A DNA stretch of 64,000 nucleotides from an uncultured Bacteroidota bacterium (GCA_903835005.1 CAILLK010000149.1:1-64000), one strand, 5' to 3'; positions 20,162 through 29,566 are shown, counted from the first letter of the stretch. Numbers and translations are program-made. Notes: generated by a model from the letters alone, not told the origin.

Positions 20162-21493
20162 TTAACGATCTGGATTATGGCTGAGCAGATCAATAACACC
20201 TTCTTTCTGCAATATCCGGTATCCTATTCTGTCGTTTGAAATACCGGGAACGAGCTCATAGGTGAATTCATAGCCACCATCCTGAGACATTGTAGTAACA
20301 AAACATTCAAAAATAATTTCCTTGTTGGTACTGAATTGCTGAGCTACTTCATAAAGGTGTGTGGATAAAACCATGAGGTGGTCGTGGTAATTGAGCAAAC
20401 CGTCCAGAACGGCCTTTGTGCATTCAAATGCATCATGTACGTTGGTGCCTTTAAACAGTTCGTCCATAAGTACCAGGTGAGGCTGGCGGTGCAATAACTT
20501 TTCAGCAGTCAGTTTCATACGCTGCACCTCAGCAAAAAAGTAACTTTCTCCTTTCAGAATATTATCTTCAACCTGCATGTTGGTGATTACCCCCTGCAGG
20601 AAACTAATTTTCAGATGCCCGGCCGGAACACCCATTCCCAGATGAGCTAACAGAGCGCTGACACCAAGAGATCGCATAAAGGTGGTTTTGCCCGACATGT
20701 TGGCACCGGTAAGCAATAAAAAATTGCGGCCATTCTCAAATGCTATATCATAGGCCACTGGCTTTTGCAGCAATGGGTGGAAGAGGCCCTGAGCCTGAAA
20801 ACACACAGGTGACTGCGACAATAATTCAGGGAATATCCAGCGATGCTCATTAGTTGCAACTGCCATTGACCGCCAAGCATCCAGCCTTGCGAAACTATGT
20901 ATAAGCCGGCAGGCCCGGTTTTTCAGTTCCCGGCGGGCGTTATAATTGATTTTCAGGAGTTCATTATAGCTTGTATCCTTGGAAATACCTGTTATAGTAT
21001 CCACGAGCCGGTGCTGCAACTCTTCTTTAATAAGGTTCAGTTCTCTTAATAATAAATCGGGGACTCCGGGCCGGTCAATTATTTCAATGAGTTGTTTGCA
21101 TCCTTTAAAAAGATCGGCCAGGTGAGAGAGTGAGAACTGAATAAAGAAATACTCCTGCTTATTAAATATTTTCTGGAAAAAGGAGCTCAGCAACAAAGGA
21201 ATGCCAGAAGGAGGAGCTGAAACAGAGTCGGCCGACTCAAAATAAGTATCCAGCATTACCAGGGTACCATTAAGTATGTTTTTTGGCCAGAGATTATAAT
21301 TTGCAGACCAGAACTTTATTGTATCCTGAACTTCAATAAGGCTATCAAAAGTGCCGGGGGGATGGGCAATATGTTTGCGCAACGCATCCCTTCCAGCTTG
21401 GGTTACAGTACGGTCGATGAGATCAAATACGCTGCTGCTACCATCAGAAGTGAAAATGGAGAGGTCTTTTAAAGTTGTTTTGTCGTTGCGCAT
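20162..21493 (-). CDS. MutS-family ATPase without mismatch-recognition domain
   Basis: 443 residues, half the length of MutS. The N-terminal ~230 residues form a lever/clamp-like helical region. The C-terminal ABC-type MutS domain has Walker A 'TGANMSGKTT' (262-271), Walker B 'LVLMDELFKGTN' (~339-350) and 'STHLYEVA'. MutS domain I (Phe-x-Glu) is absent, so this is not the mismatch sensor. It resembles small MutS-like proteins common in Bacteroidota, possibly acting on branched or recombination DNA. Its ATG overlaps the pyrC stop (TAATG), implying coupled translation. Function unproven. Confidence 0.82.
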   Translation of the reverse strand: MRNDKTTLKDLSIFTSDGSSSVFDLIDRTVTQAGRDALRKHIAHPPGTFDSLIEVQDTIKFWSANYNLWPKNILNGTLVMLDTYFESADSVSAPPSGIPLLLSSFFQKIFNKQEYFFIQFSLSHLADLFKGCKQLIEIIDRPGVPDLLLRELNLIKEELQHRLVDTITGISKDTSYNELLKINYNARRELKNRACRLIHSFARLDAWRSMAVATNEHRWIFPELLSQSPVCFQAQGLFHPLLQKPVAYDIAFENGRNFLLLTGANMSGKTTFMRSLGVSALLAHLGMGVPAGHLKISFLQGVITNMQVEDNILKGESYFFAEVQRMKLTAEKLLHRQPHLVLMDELFKGTNVHDAFECTKAVLDGLLNYHDHLMVLSTHLYEVAQQFSTNKEIIFECFVTTMSQDGGYEFTYELVPGISNDRIGYRILQKEGVIDLLSHNPDR

Positions 21494-22824
21494 TACCTGT
21501 TAAATTTCAATCTTTGCCCTCTTACAGACGCATTTACTATCCCATTTTCATAAGCAACTGCTCCATTTACAAAAGTGTAGCGGATGGCGGCAGGAAATTG
21601 ATGCCCTTCGAATGGCGACCAGCCGCATTTATATAAAATATTTTCTTTAGTTACTGTTGTTGAATTATTCATATCCACCAATACAAGGTCAGCGTTAAAG
21701 CCTTCCCTGATGAAACCCCGATCTGCAATCTGGAAACAAATTGCCGGAGCGTGGCTCATTTTCTCTACTACTTTCTCTATACTTATCCGTCCCTCCTTCA
21801 CATATTGCAGCATAAGTAACAATGAATGCTGAATAAGGGGCACACCAGATGGCGCTTTTTGGTAAGGCTGTTGTTTTTCTTCCCAGGTATGCGGCGCATG
21901 GTCGGTGGCAATAATGTCAATCCGATCATCTAAAAGGGCTTCCCAAAGGGCGGCTTTGTTTTCCGGGGCTTTTATTGCCGGATTGCATTTTATGAGGTTA
22001 CCGAATTTTGCATAGTCACCGGAAGTAAAATGGAGGTGATGGACACAAACCTCAGAAGTAATACGTTTATCAGCAAGCGGCAGCATATTGCTGAAGAGTT
22101 GCAATTCCTTAGCTGTTGAAATGTGCAGTATGTGTAACCTGGTGTTATGTTTTTTTGCAAGTTGAATGGCAGCAAAAGAACTTTCAAAACAGCCTTCTAC
22201 ATCCCTTATCAGGGGATGAAATGAAGCGTTATCGGCAGAAGCATATTTAAGCTTGTTGGCGTTAATTATCTTTTCATCTTCACAGTGAGTGGATATCAGC
22301 AATTCGGACTCAGAAAATATTTTAGACAGGGTGAGATAATTATCAACGAGCATATCTCCGGTACTTGAGCCCATGAAGATCTTTACGCCACAAACGTCCT
22401 TTTTTTTATTGTTTGTCCTTAACACTTCATCTGCATTATTATTAGACACACCCATAAAAAAGGAATAGTTGGCGACTGATGTGGCAGCGGCTACATCATA
22501 TTTCCTTTCCAGTATTTCCTGTGTGAGAGCCGGGGGATTGGTATTAGGCATTTCCATAAAAGAGGTTGTGCCCCCTGCTATGCCAGCCCGCGCTTCGGTT
22601 GCAATTGTGGCTTTGTGAGTAAGGCCCGGTTCACGGAAATGCACCTGATCATCGATAACACCAGGTAGCAGATAAAGCCCTTCGGCAGATATTTCGCGGC
22701 AACCTGCCTGTGGCTGAATATCTTTTTCAATCCGGTCTATAAAACCATCCCGGATTAAAACATCCCTGATCTGTTTCGACCCTTCATTGACGAGGGTAGC
22801 CTTTTTTATAAGTATTGAAGACAT
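21493..22824 (-). CDS. pyrC: Dihydroorotase
   Basis: 443 residues, class I amidohydrolase that cyclises carbamoyl aspartate to dihydroorotate in pyrimidine synthesis. Metal and active-site strings: 'DDQVHFREPG' (usually DxHxHxREPG, so the first His is Gln), 'CGVKIFMGSSTG' with the carboxylated Lys, 'STHCED', 'LHILHIST' and 'IATDHAPH'. The Gln variant appears to be usual in Bacteroidota dihydroorotases. Divergent from remB; followed by and overlapping the MutS-like gene. carB at 43.4 kb serves the same pathway. Confidence 0.92.
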   Translation of the reverse strand: MSSILIKKATLVNEGSKQIRDVLIRDGFIDRIEKDIQPQAGCREISAEGLYLLPGVIDDQVHFREPGLTHKATIATEARAGIAGGTTSFMEMPNTNPPALTQEILERKYDVAAATSVANYSFFMGVSNNNADEVLRTNNKKKDVCGVKIFMGSSTGDMLVDNYLTLSKIFSESELLISTHCEDEKIINANKLKYASADNASFHPLIRDVEGCFESSFAAIQLAKKHNTRLHILHISTAKELQLFSNMLPLADKRITSEVCVHHLHFTSGDYAKFGNLIKCNPAIKAPENKAALWEALLDDRIDIIATDHAPHTWEEKQQPYQKAPSGVPLIQHSLLLMLQYVKEGRISIEKVVEKMSHAPAICFQIADRGFIREGFNADLVLVDMNNSTTVTKENILYKCGWSPFEGHQFPAAIRYTFVNGAVAYENGIVNASVRGQRLKFNR

Positions 22825-22851
22825 ATTGCTTAATTCGTTGCGTTAGTGCTG

Positions 22852-22859
22852 TATATTTG
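22852..22859 (+). promoter_or_regulatory. -7 box upstream of the remB-like gene
   Basis: TATATTTG matches TAnnTTTG, 45 bp before the ATG at 22905. A well-spaced -33 TTG is not obvious. Confidence 0.45.
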
Positions 22860-22904
22860 TGAACCCTGCAAATCTACCACCAGAACATCTGAAAAACTTA
22901 CTTT

Positions 22905-24707
22905 ATGCTTAAAAAAGCTTGCCTGACAGCAGCAATTATTTTTATTTATGTTTCTGCTTTTGCACAAACTACGCTTCTACCTATTGGTTCGGAAGACTTA
23001 TATCTGCTTGACCGGCTGGAAACTTTATCCGGGAGGTTGTGCGATAGCCTGGCAACCGGCGACAAGCCAGAATTGCGCAGAAATGCAGTAAATTTCCTTG
23101 AATATATAAAAAATAAGAATAAAATTAATCAAGGAATCGGACAATTAAAAAAAGAAACAGACAGCGTTAAGCATTCAAAAAATGTACTTAGCAAAATTGA
23201 TGAGTACAACCTGAGGCAAATGATATCTGAAAACGGCGAATGGGCAACTAAAGATAATGAAACTATTTTTTCGAAGCACCCATGGCTCAAAACCTTTTAT
23301 CTCACACCTTATGACTTTATTCATGTTAAAACGGAGGACTTCATGCTGGATAAAGACTTTTTTCTTGTTATAAATCCGGTTATCAGCGTGATTGCTTTGG
23401 AACAACACAATAACCCGCAACCAACTGGTATTTCCAATACATTAATTACCAACAGCCATGGAGCGGAAATAAGGGGTTGGATATCTCATAAACTGGGTTT
23501 TTATACTTCACTTACAGATAACCAGGAGAAATTTCCTTATCCTGTGTATTCACTTGCAGCCAATACAGGCAGGCAGGCAGTGCCGGGTGCAGATTATTTT
23601 CTGAATACCAGTAAGAATTATTATGACTACTTCCAGGCCAGCGGTTATATCAATTTCGATGCCATAAAGAACCATCTCAATATCACTTTTGGTTCGGGCA
23701 AACACTTTATTGGTGACGGTATCAGCAGTATGTTCCTTACTGATTATTCTTCCAATATGCCCTTCCTTCAGGTACAAACCCGCATATGGCATATTAATTA
23801 TGAATGCCTTTACCTGGAACTTACCCCGCAATATGATAAAACACTTGGCGACGGACTGCTGTATCATAAATATTCCACCATACACTACCTGACCTGGAAT
23901 GCGGCGAAATGGCTGAACCTGGGATTTTTTGAAGCAGAAGTTTTTGACCGTCCGAATGTGTACGAGATATCCTACCTGAACCCTATTATTTTCTCAACAG
24001 CTGTAAACAGGTTTAACGGTGAGGGAGATAAATCAATATTGGGAATGAGTGGTAAGATAATAGCCGCCAAACATGTGCAGCTTTACGGGCAGTTAATGTT
24101 CAATGAATTCAGGGCAAGTGAACTTTTCGGCAGCAGGAATTGGTATGGCAACAAATGGGGGGTGCAGGCAGGTGGGAAATATTTTGATGTATTCAATATC
24201 CCTAATCTGGACCTGCAGGCTGAGGTGGATGCAGTAAGGCCATATACTTATTCTGCAAAAGACACGCTGGCCAACTATACCAATTATAACCAGCCAATAG
24301 CCGATCCTCTGGGCGCCGGGTTTGTTAAGGTTATCGGAGTGTTGAAATATCAGCCGGTAAAGAATCTTTATTTTACTGTAAAAGGAACATATTATGTGCA
24401 GGGTGTGGATACAGGCGGGCTGAATTTTGGTAATAGTGTTTTCAATCCCTACAGCACTGCAGATCATATATATGGTGTAACAATGATCAATGGGCCAAAA
24501 GCGCATTGTGAGATTTTGAATGTAAATCTGTCCTATCAGTTGTGCCGGAATGTTTTTCTTGATTTAGGAGGTACTTACCGGAAATATGTTACCAATGTTA
24601 CCGATGGTATGACCAGCACTGGCCCGGTAAACGGCCCGCTGACTACTGATTATGTTTATTTCGGGTTAAGGATAAATACTGTAAGGCGGGATTACGATTT
24701 TTTTTAG
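22905..24707 (+). CDS. RemB/Wzi-like outer-membrane beta-barrel protein
   Basis: 600 residues. Signal peptide (residues 1-20, ending SAFAQ), a ~100-residue periplasmic helical part, then a long series of amphipathic strands typical of an outer-membrane barrel, ending in aromatic 'RRDYDFF'. Strings such as 'FGSGKHFIGDGISSMFLTDYS' and 'YEISYLNPIIF' recall gliding-motility RemB and Wzi capsule-assembly proteins. A role in surface polysaccharide attachment or motility is likely but inferred from similarity. Confidence 0.75.
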   Translation: MLKKACLTAAIIFIYVSAFAQTTLLPIGSEDLYLLDRLETLSGRLCDSLATGDKPELRRNAVNFLEYIKNKNKINQGIGQLKKETDSVKHSKNVLSKIDEYNLRQMISENGEWATKDNETIFSKHPWLKTFYLTPYDFIHVKTEDFMLDKDFFLVINPVISVIALEQHNNPQPTGISNTLITNSHGAEIRGWISHKLGFYTSLTDNQEKFPYPVYSLAANTGRQAVPGADYFLNTSKNYYDYFQASGYINFDAIKNHLNITFGSGKHFIGDGISSMFLTDYSSNMPFLQVQTRIWHINYECLYLELTPQYDKTLGDGLLYHKYSTIHYLTWNAAKWLNLGFFEAEVFDRPNVYEISYLNPIIFSTAVNRFNGEGDKSILGMSGKIIAAKHVQLYGQLMFNEFRASELFGSRNWYGNKWGVQAGGKYFDVFNIPNLDLQAEVDAVRPYTYSAKDTLANYTNYNQPIADPLGAGFVKVIGVLKYQPVKNLYFTVKGTYYVQGVDTGGLNFGNSVFNPYSTADHIYGVTMINGPKAHCEILNVNLSYQLCRNVFLDLGGTYRKYVTNVTDGMTSTGPVNGPLTTDYVYFGLRINTVRRDYDFF

Positions 24708-24769
24708 AAGCACATCCCGATTTACAATTGCCACCGCCCAGCGAAGATTTGTTTGTATTCAGCAGTACA

Positions 24770-25903
24770 TCAAGCACTGACCCAATCTAAATAATTTGTC
24801 TGATTAAGAATTGTAAACCCAGCACCGGGATAAGCTTTATCAAAGGCAACCGGTTTTTTTGATTTTTGCGATTTCCATTTACACTCAATGGCCTGAAGCT
24901 TTCCGTTTTGAAGCTCCAGTAAGTCTAATTCCTGCCCATCGTATGTGCGCCAGAAAAAGTATTGGGGTGCGTATGCCCTGTAGCTGTTATATTTCATACG
25001 TTCGCTGATTATGTATTGCTCCCACAACTGACCGATATCGTTGCGGCCGCTGAGCGGGCTGAAATTATTGATCAGCGCATTACGGATGCCATTATCATAA
25101 AAAAACCATTTTTTACTTTTGGTGATTTCCTTTCGCAGATTACCGCTATAGCCTGAGAGCGGGTAAATGATAAATACTTTTGTAAGCAGGTCAAGGTATC
25201 TTTCCACAGTCAGTTTATTGATCTGAAGACTGTTGCCTAATTCCACAGTACTTACAATACTGCCCACCTGCCATGCCAGGAGTTGCAATAATCTGAACAA
25301 TACACCTGCGCCTTTTATATTTTCCATCATCAGCAGGTCTTTGAGCAGATAACTGTTCACCAGTTGTTTTAAATATTCAGCCTGCTCATCCTTATTTTGT
25401 AAATGCCATAATTCAGGGTAACTACCATAAATGAGGCGGTCTTCCAGGTTTTGCATCGTAGTCAGATTATCTTCAGTAGCACTTAGTTCGCACTGAGCAA
25501 CAGGGTATAAATAGTGCACAATATTGCGACCCACCAAAGGCTCTCCGGTTTTATTTACTAAATCGAAACTGCTGCTACCAGTAACGATGAGCGTAATGCC
25601 TTTAATGTTATCAATCATCAATTTCAGCACTTTTCCGATTTCGGGGATAGCCTGAGCTTCGTCAATTATAATTAATTTTTTGCCCCCAATGAGCTTACGA
25701 TAACCTGCAATTGTTCTTCGGCCAAGCAATTCGGCCACCTGCATATCTTCGCCCTGCATAAGCAGTACATCAGCTCCATGCTTTTCTGCAATATTTTCAA
25801 TGATAGTCGTTTTCCCTGTACGGCGGGTGCCATAGAGCAATATCACTTTTTGCTTGCCGATCTGCCTTTCAATTTTTTGCTGTAAAAGCCTTAGTACATT
25901 CAT
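24770..25903 (-). CDS. AAA_14/DUF4143 ATPase, copy 2
   Basis: 377 residues and the same architecture as the gene at 17.1 kb: Walker A 'GTRRTGKTT', Walker B 'LIIIDEAQ', sensor 'VTGSSSFDLV', then DUF4143 with the PD-(D/E)xK-like end 'ELDLLELQNGKLQAIECKW'. The two copies are clearly paralogous but divergent, so not a recent duplication. The ATG at 25903 sits 3 bp from a perfect 36-bp palindrome and its repeat array. It is convergent with the remB-like gene. Biological role unknown. Confidence 0.88.
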   Translation of the reverse strand: MNVLRLLQQKIERQIGKQKVILLYGTRRTGKTTIIENIAEKHGADVLLMQGEDMQVAELLGRRTIAGYRKLIGGKKLIIIDEAQAIPEIGKVLKLMIDNIKGITLIVTGSSSFDLVNKTGEPLVGRNIVHYLYPVAQCELSATEDNLTTMQNLEDRLIYGSYPELWHLQNKDEQAEYLKQLVNSYLLKDLLMMENIKGAGVLFRLLQLLAWQVGSIVSTVELGNSLQINKLTVERYLDLLTKVFIIYPLSGYSGNLRKEITKSKKWFFYDNGIRNALINNFSPLSGRNDIGQLWEQYIISERMKYNSYRAYAPQYFFWRTYDGQELDLLELQNGKLQAIECKWKSQKSKKPVAFDKAYPGAGFTILNQTNYLDWVSA

Positions 25904-25906
25904 AAA

Positions 25907-26078
25907 ATGTAAATTAGGTCAGTTAACTGACCTAATTTACATTAATTAAGTCAGAAGAATGTCGCAATTTACATAATTAGGTCAGAATTAGCGATAATAT
26001 AAACAAATATTATTAAGACTGACTCAAATTATATTAAATAGGTCAGGAGCCTGACTTAATTAATATAAAATAAGTCAG
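25907..26078 (-). repeat. Palindromic repeat array before AAA_14 copy 2
   Basis: A perfect 36-bp palindrome at 25907-25942 (centre GGTCAGTTAACTGACC) abuts the ATPase start. Partial copies of the arm 'AATTTACATTAATTARGTCAG' follow: GTCAG at 25918, 25950, 25981, 26042 and 26074, with inverted CTGAC at 25927, 26019 and 26051. Steps are 31-32 bp (one gap of 61, about two units). The sequence differs from the array at 18.2 kb, but spacing, position and linked gene type are the same. Confidence 0.85.
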
Positions 26079-26426
26079 CAAGAATGAAAACATTGAAACA
26101 AGTAATAATATTTATAAATCCTTTAACTGAATGCTGCCCGCCACTTCAGTATAATTGCTTCAATGAGAAGGGATAAAAAAATGTTCCTTTTTCCGGCCCC
26201 TTATACTCTTATCAAGAACTTAACTGTAACTGAACTAAAAAAGAAAAACGACCAGAGATATTACAATGCATTTATATTTACACCCTAAAATACGAATAAA
26301 TTAAGATTAATATGAGGTAAAACGCTTTAAGATAATCATTAATTTGGGGACTTGGAAAAAACACGAGGTATGAATAACATATAAGGAAAAGATTTTCAAA
26401 TTGTTAGCCCCGAAAAAATTTACATG
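26079..26426. other. Gene-free left flank of the phage cassette
   Basis: AT-rich and without credible genes. No remnants of terminase, portal, transposase or integrase were found here, so the phage cassette begins abruptly. Confidence 0.45.
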
Positions 26427-26470
26427 ATGTACCGTATACGGTACATGACAGTACGAAAACCGTACTGTCA
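26427..26470. promoter_or_regulatory. Two adjacent perfect inverted repeats before the phage cassette
   Basis: A 20-bp perfect palindrome (26427-26446, core ACCGTATACGGT) is directly followed by a 10-bp perfect inverted repeat TGACAGTACG/CGTACTGTCA (26446-26455, 26461-26470). They lie 70 bp before the protease start. They look like repressor operators or a structured leader controlling the cassette. No matching regulator gene is in the window. Confidence 0.6.
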
Positions 26471-26539
26471 TAAAAAGTTCTTTTGCCAAAAAGGAATATC
26501 CGATTCAACTTTGTGCCACAAAACAACGAAATCCCTATC

Positions 26540-27541
26540 ATGGAGAAATTCAAGAAGATTGAAAGACAATATATACTCTCGGACAGCACGGTAAATGAGT
26601 ATGGATTCAGACTGCTTACCTCGGGATACCAGATGGAAGCGTTTCAGAAAAACCCAATAGGCTACTATATGCACCGGCGCGAGGATGGCATAGTGCTGAA
26701 GTGGGAAGACCTGCATGTGGAAGATGATAAAGTATTGGGTATACCAGTTATCAATCTATCGAACGGCAGAGGTATACAAACCTGCGATGAGGCAGAAAAT
26801 GGCTTCCTGAATGCTGCTTCGGTAGGGCACATAGTGGTACTGGAATACAGCACAGATCCGGAAATGATGCTGCCAGGACAAACCGGGCCTACTATAACAA
26901 AATGGTATAACAAGGAATGCAGCCTCGTGGATATACCCGGTAACTGCAATGCATTGACAAGGCTTTATGATGCACAGGAAAATGAGCTGAACCTGGCAGA
27001 CCTTCAGATAGTGTCTCCGGCAGTAAAAATAATACAGCAAAGCCTGACAAGGGAACTAAAGAGCCTGCTGCACCTGGCTGAAGATGCTGATGACAGGATA
27101 CTTACAGCCACCGTAGAAAAGCTGGCCGCCAAGGCAAATGAGCTGGAAGCTGATAAAGGAAACTTGCTTAATGATAAACACAGCCTGCAGCAGCAGGTAG
27201 ATGACCTGATAAGTGCACGTAACAAGAGTGAAATAAGCGCAATACTGGACAGGGCGCTTGAGGATAAGAAAGTAACTATAGAACTTCGGGATAAACTGGC
27301 AAATGATTATGCCACAAACCCGTTGGGGCTGAAATCGCTGGTAGCGGCTATGCCTGCATACCGATCAATTGCGGAATACCTGAAAAATAACCAGCAGGAC
27401 AGATCGGAGGCGCAATGGCTATGGGATGATTTTGAAAAGAACGATCCATCAGGTAAAAAGCTAAAAGAGCTAAGGGGAAATGACCCGGTGAGATACAGGG
27501 AATTGTTTGAGGAGAAGTTTAACCCGGCACCAACCCTCTAA
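26540..27541 (+). CDS. Phage prohead protease with scaffold-like C-terminus
   Basis: 333 residues from the ATG at 26540 (upstream frame has no family sequence). The N-terminal ~150 residues fit the HK97-type prohead protease: 'FRLLTSGYQMEAFQKNP', catalytic His in 'YYMHRR', and 'LNAASVGHIV' with the catalytic Ser. After residue ~170 comes a long coiled coil (LAAKANELEADKGN...), the expected scaffold region. The equivalent in Mu is gpI/Z. The protease processes the scaffold and coat during head maturation. First gene of the cassette. Confidence 0.82.
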   Translation: MEKFKKIERQYILSDSTVNEYGFRLLTSGYQMEAFQKNPIGYYMHRREDGIVLKWEDLHVEDDKVLGIPVINLSNGRGIQTCDEAENGFLNAASVGHIVVLEYSTDPEMMLPGQTGPTITKWYNKECSLVDIPGNCNALTRLYDAQENELNLADLQIVSPAVKIIQQSLTRELKSLLHLAEDADDRILTATVEKLAAKANELEADKGNLLNDKHSLQQQVDDLISARNKSEISAILDRALEDKKVTIELRDKLANDYATNPLGLKSLVAAMPAYRSIAEYLKNNQQDRSEAQWLWDDFEKNDPSGKKLKELRGNDPVRYRELFEEKFNPAPTL

Positions 27542-27563
27542 CCCCCACCCCCTAAAGGGAAGT
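27533..27563. repeat. Dispersed C-rich 'ACCCCCTAAAGGG' repeat
   Basis: The stretch spanning the protease stop contains 'CTAACCCCCACCCCCTAAAGGG', a short element scattered near gene ends in many Bacteroidota genomes. A related element lies between mreC and mreD. Confidence 0.4.
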
Positions 27564-27900
27564 CAAGGATTCAGCTTATGCGAAAATTATTTTGCTAAAA
27601 ATATCTGTTCAGCGAATTTATTTCCTGGCGAAAATGAAATCATTTCTATAAATATTTACCAGGAGCAGGCGGTTTTTAGGCCTTATTCCTAGGGCTGCGT
27701 GGTCGGACATTTTTCCCGCCTGTTTCCTGGTTATTTACCATTGTGTTCATCGCTGTCAGTACAGCCAAATCTATGCCAAAAAAGATTCTCTTTAAATCAG
27801 AGAATGAATATCCGATCTATGGCTAAAAATGCCATTCCGATAAATTATCTCAAGTTTTTTTCTAGTCTACATATTTAATCACAAAACAACAATTTAAACA
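27564..27900. other. Gap between protease and capsid genes
   Basis: No phage-like frame is visible. In Mu-type phages protease and coat genes are normally adjacent, so this ~340-bp gap is larger than expected. An AT-rich leader precedes the capsid ATG. Confidence 0.4.
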
Positions 27901-28815
27901 ATGGCAATTCAAAAAGAGATCTGGGAAGATCACATCGAAGGGAACCTGTTCAAGAACAATGAATTCCTGCTGGCCTCAACAGATGCAGGTCAGTATGTAC
28001 TGAAAGGAATGGTGGTGCACATACCTCAGGCAGGAGCAACACCTAACATCGTGAAAAACCGTACGAGCCTTCCGGCAACAGTGGTTCAGCGCACGGATAC
28101 AGACGTAACCTATACACTGGATGAGTATACTACTGACCCAATACTTATTCCAAACGCCGATCTGTTTGAGCTGAGCTATAACAAGAGGGAAAGTGTATTA
28201 TCGGAGTATGAGTCATCGCTGAGGCAAACCATTGCCGATAATATACTGGTAGACTGGGCACCTACTGCAGGCACGGGTCTTATAATGCGCACATCGGGAG
28301 TTGCAACAGCCTCAACACTGGCAGGGACGACTGGAAACAGGGCCAAGTTTACAGTAAATGACCTGAAAGGAGCACAACTGCAGCTTAATAAGCAGAATGT
28401 GCCAATGGAAGGCAGATATGCCCTGATAAGCGCTGATATGTTTCAGCAACTTACAGATGATATGTCGGCTACACAATACCGGGATTTCAGCGCCGCTTAC
28501 GACGTAAAAGACGGGGTTCTTGGCAGGCTTTTTGGTTTCAATATCATGATGCGCAGTGGTGTGGTTAGCTATAATAACGGAACAAGTCCGGTGGTAAATG
28601 CATATGGTGCGACAGCTAACCCTACTGATAATGATGGCGCATTGTGCTGGCAGATAAGCGCTGTGGAAAGAGCAGTAGGACAAATCAGGTTTTATGAGCA
28701 CATGGGTGATCCAACCTATTATGGCGATGTGTACAGCGTAAGTGTACGTATGGGAGCGCGGATTCGCAGACAGGATGCAATGGGAATTGTAGCCATCGTA
28801 CAGGCAGCAGCGTAA
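27901..28815 (+). CDS. Phage major capsid protein
   Basis: 304 residues. Position after the protease/scaffold, size and composition fit a HK97-fold coat protein: a long N-terminal arm, then 'LRQTIADNILVDW', 'AQLQLNKQNVPMEGRYALIS' (the usual 'R.al.s' coat strand) and the C-terminal 'DVYSVSVRMGARIRRQDAMGIVAIVQ' that ends many coat proteins. It corresponds to gpT of Mu in order, although sequence relation to gpT is not evident. The frame is intact. Confidence 0.75.
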   Translation: MAIQKEIWEDHIEGNLFKNNEFLLASTDAGQYVLKGMVVHIPQAGATPNIVKNRTSLPATVVQRTDTDVTYTLDEYTTDPILIPNADLFELSYNKRESVLSEYESSLRQTIADNILVDWAPTAGTGLIMRTSGVATASTLAGTTGNRAKFTVNDLKGAQLQLNKQNVPMEGRYALISADMFQQLTDDMSATQYRDFSAAYDVKDGVLGRLFGFNIMMRSGVVSYNNGTSPVVNAYGATANPTDNDGALCWQISAVERAVGQIRFYEHMGDPTYYGDVYSVSVRMGARIRRQDAMGIVAIVQAAA

Positions 28816-28837
28816 TTTATATGCTATTCCGAAGGGC

Positions 28838-28948
28838 ATGAAACAGGTAAGAAATTCATTGAGGCGGGGTATCATGGTGGTGAGACATAGTCAGGTCAGG
28901 TGGGTTGGTATGAGCGAAATCATACTGCACAGAGCAGGTGATAAATAA
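28838..28948 (+). CDS. Possible small basic ORF after the capsid gene
   Basis: 36 residues, Arg/Val-rich (MKQVRNSLRRGIMVVR...). A purine-rich GAAGGG sits almost at the ATG, too close for a good ribosome site. May be noise. Confidence 0.22.
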   Translation: MKQVRNSLRRGIMVVRHSQVRWVGMSEIILHRAGDK

Positions 28949-29071
28949 AATACCATTTGAAACAGGATGCCATGATATACCCGCAGCAATGAGTAACGTA
29001 ACAAAACAATGGGCTGGGAAAAAAATTTTTAACTATCCGGAAAAACAATACCGGTTAAAAACGAACAAAAT

Positions 29072-29512
29072 ATGCTATTCGAAAAAATAAAAAACAAATT
29101 TAAAGTGCTTCTGAATGACTTTGACAACTTTTTAGACTCGCATCTGAATATCGCGTTACAGATAACAACAGAGCTTAAAAACATATTATCGGAGCCTCCA
29201 TCTGATATAATATCAGCTATAATTCCTGCTAGCATTACCCCTGCTTTGCGCCAGGAGATAATAACGGCAATTGATCAAACAGTTACTGCCCTGAACCTGG
29301 CGGAGACATGTAACCAATATACTGATCTGAATGAGAAACTGAACTGTTTTATACAACAGGTGCAAAAAATGGATCCCGATCTGCAGGAAGCAGTGCTTCA
29401 AAAGATTACAAGCCTGATGACCGGAATCCTTCACGGTAAAAGCCTCAAACAATATATGTATGACTTGTACGCTCAAATAAAAACCAGCGCTCAAAAAGCC
29501 GCAGTAAAATAA
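29072..29512 (+). CDS. Phage structural-region protein of unknown function
   Basis: 146 residues, helical and acidic to neutral, with 'ISAIIPASITPALRQEIITAI' and 'VQKMDPDLQEAVLQKITSLM'. Proteins of this type sit between capsid and sheath genes in Mu-like prophages of Bacteroidota. Head completion or connector duty is possible; no motif decides. Confidence 0.6.
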   Translation: MLFEKIKNKFKVLLNDFDNFLDSHLNIALQITTELKNILSEPPSDIISAIIPASITPALRQEIITAIDQTVTALNLAETCNQYTDLNEKLNCFIQQVQKMDPDLQEAVLQKITSLMTGILHGKSLKQYMYDLYAQIKTSAQKAAVK

Positions 29513-29566
29513 GCCAGCCCCATTTACCTTATCCGGCAAAATACCAGCAAGCACAAATAAATAGTT

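Noticed and set aside
24770-25903. Recent duplication of the 17.1-kb ATPase
   Set aside because: The two proteins share motifs but are strongly diverged, and their upstream repeats differ in sequence.
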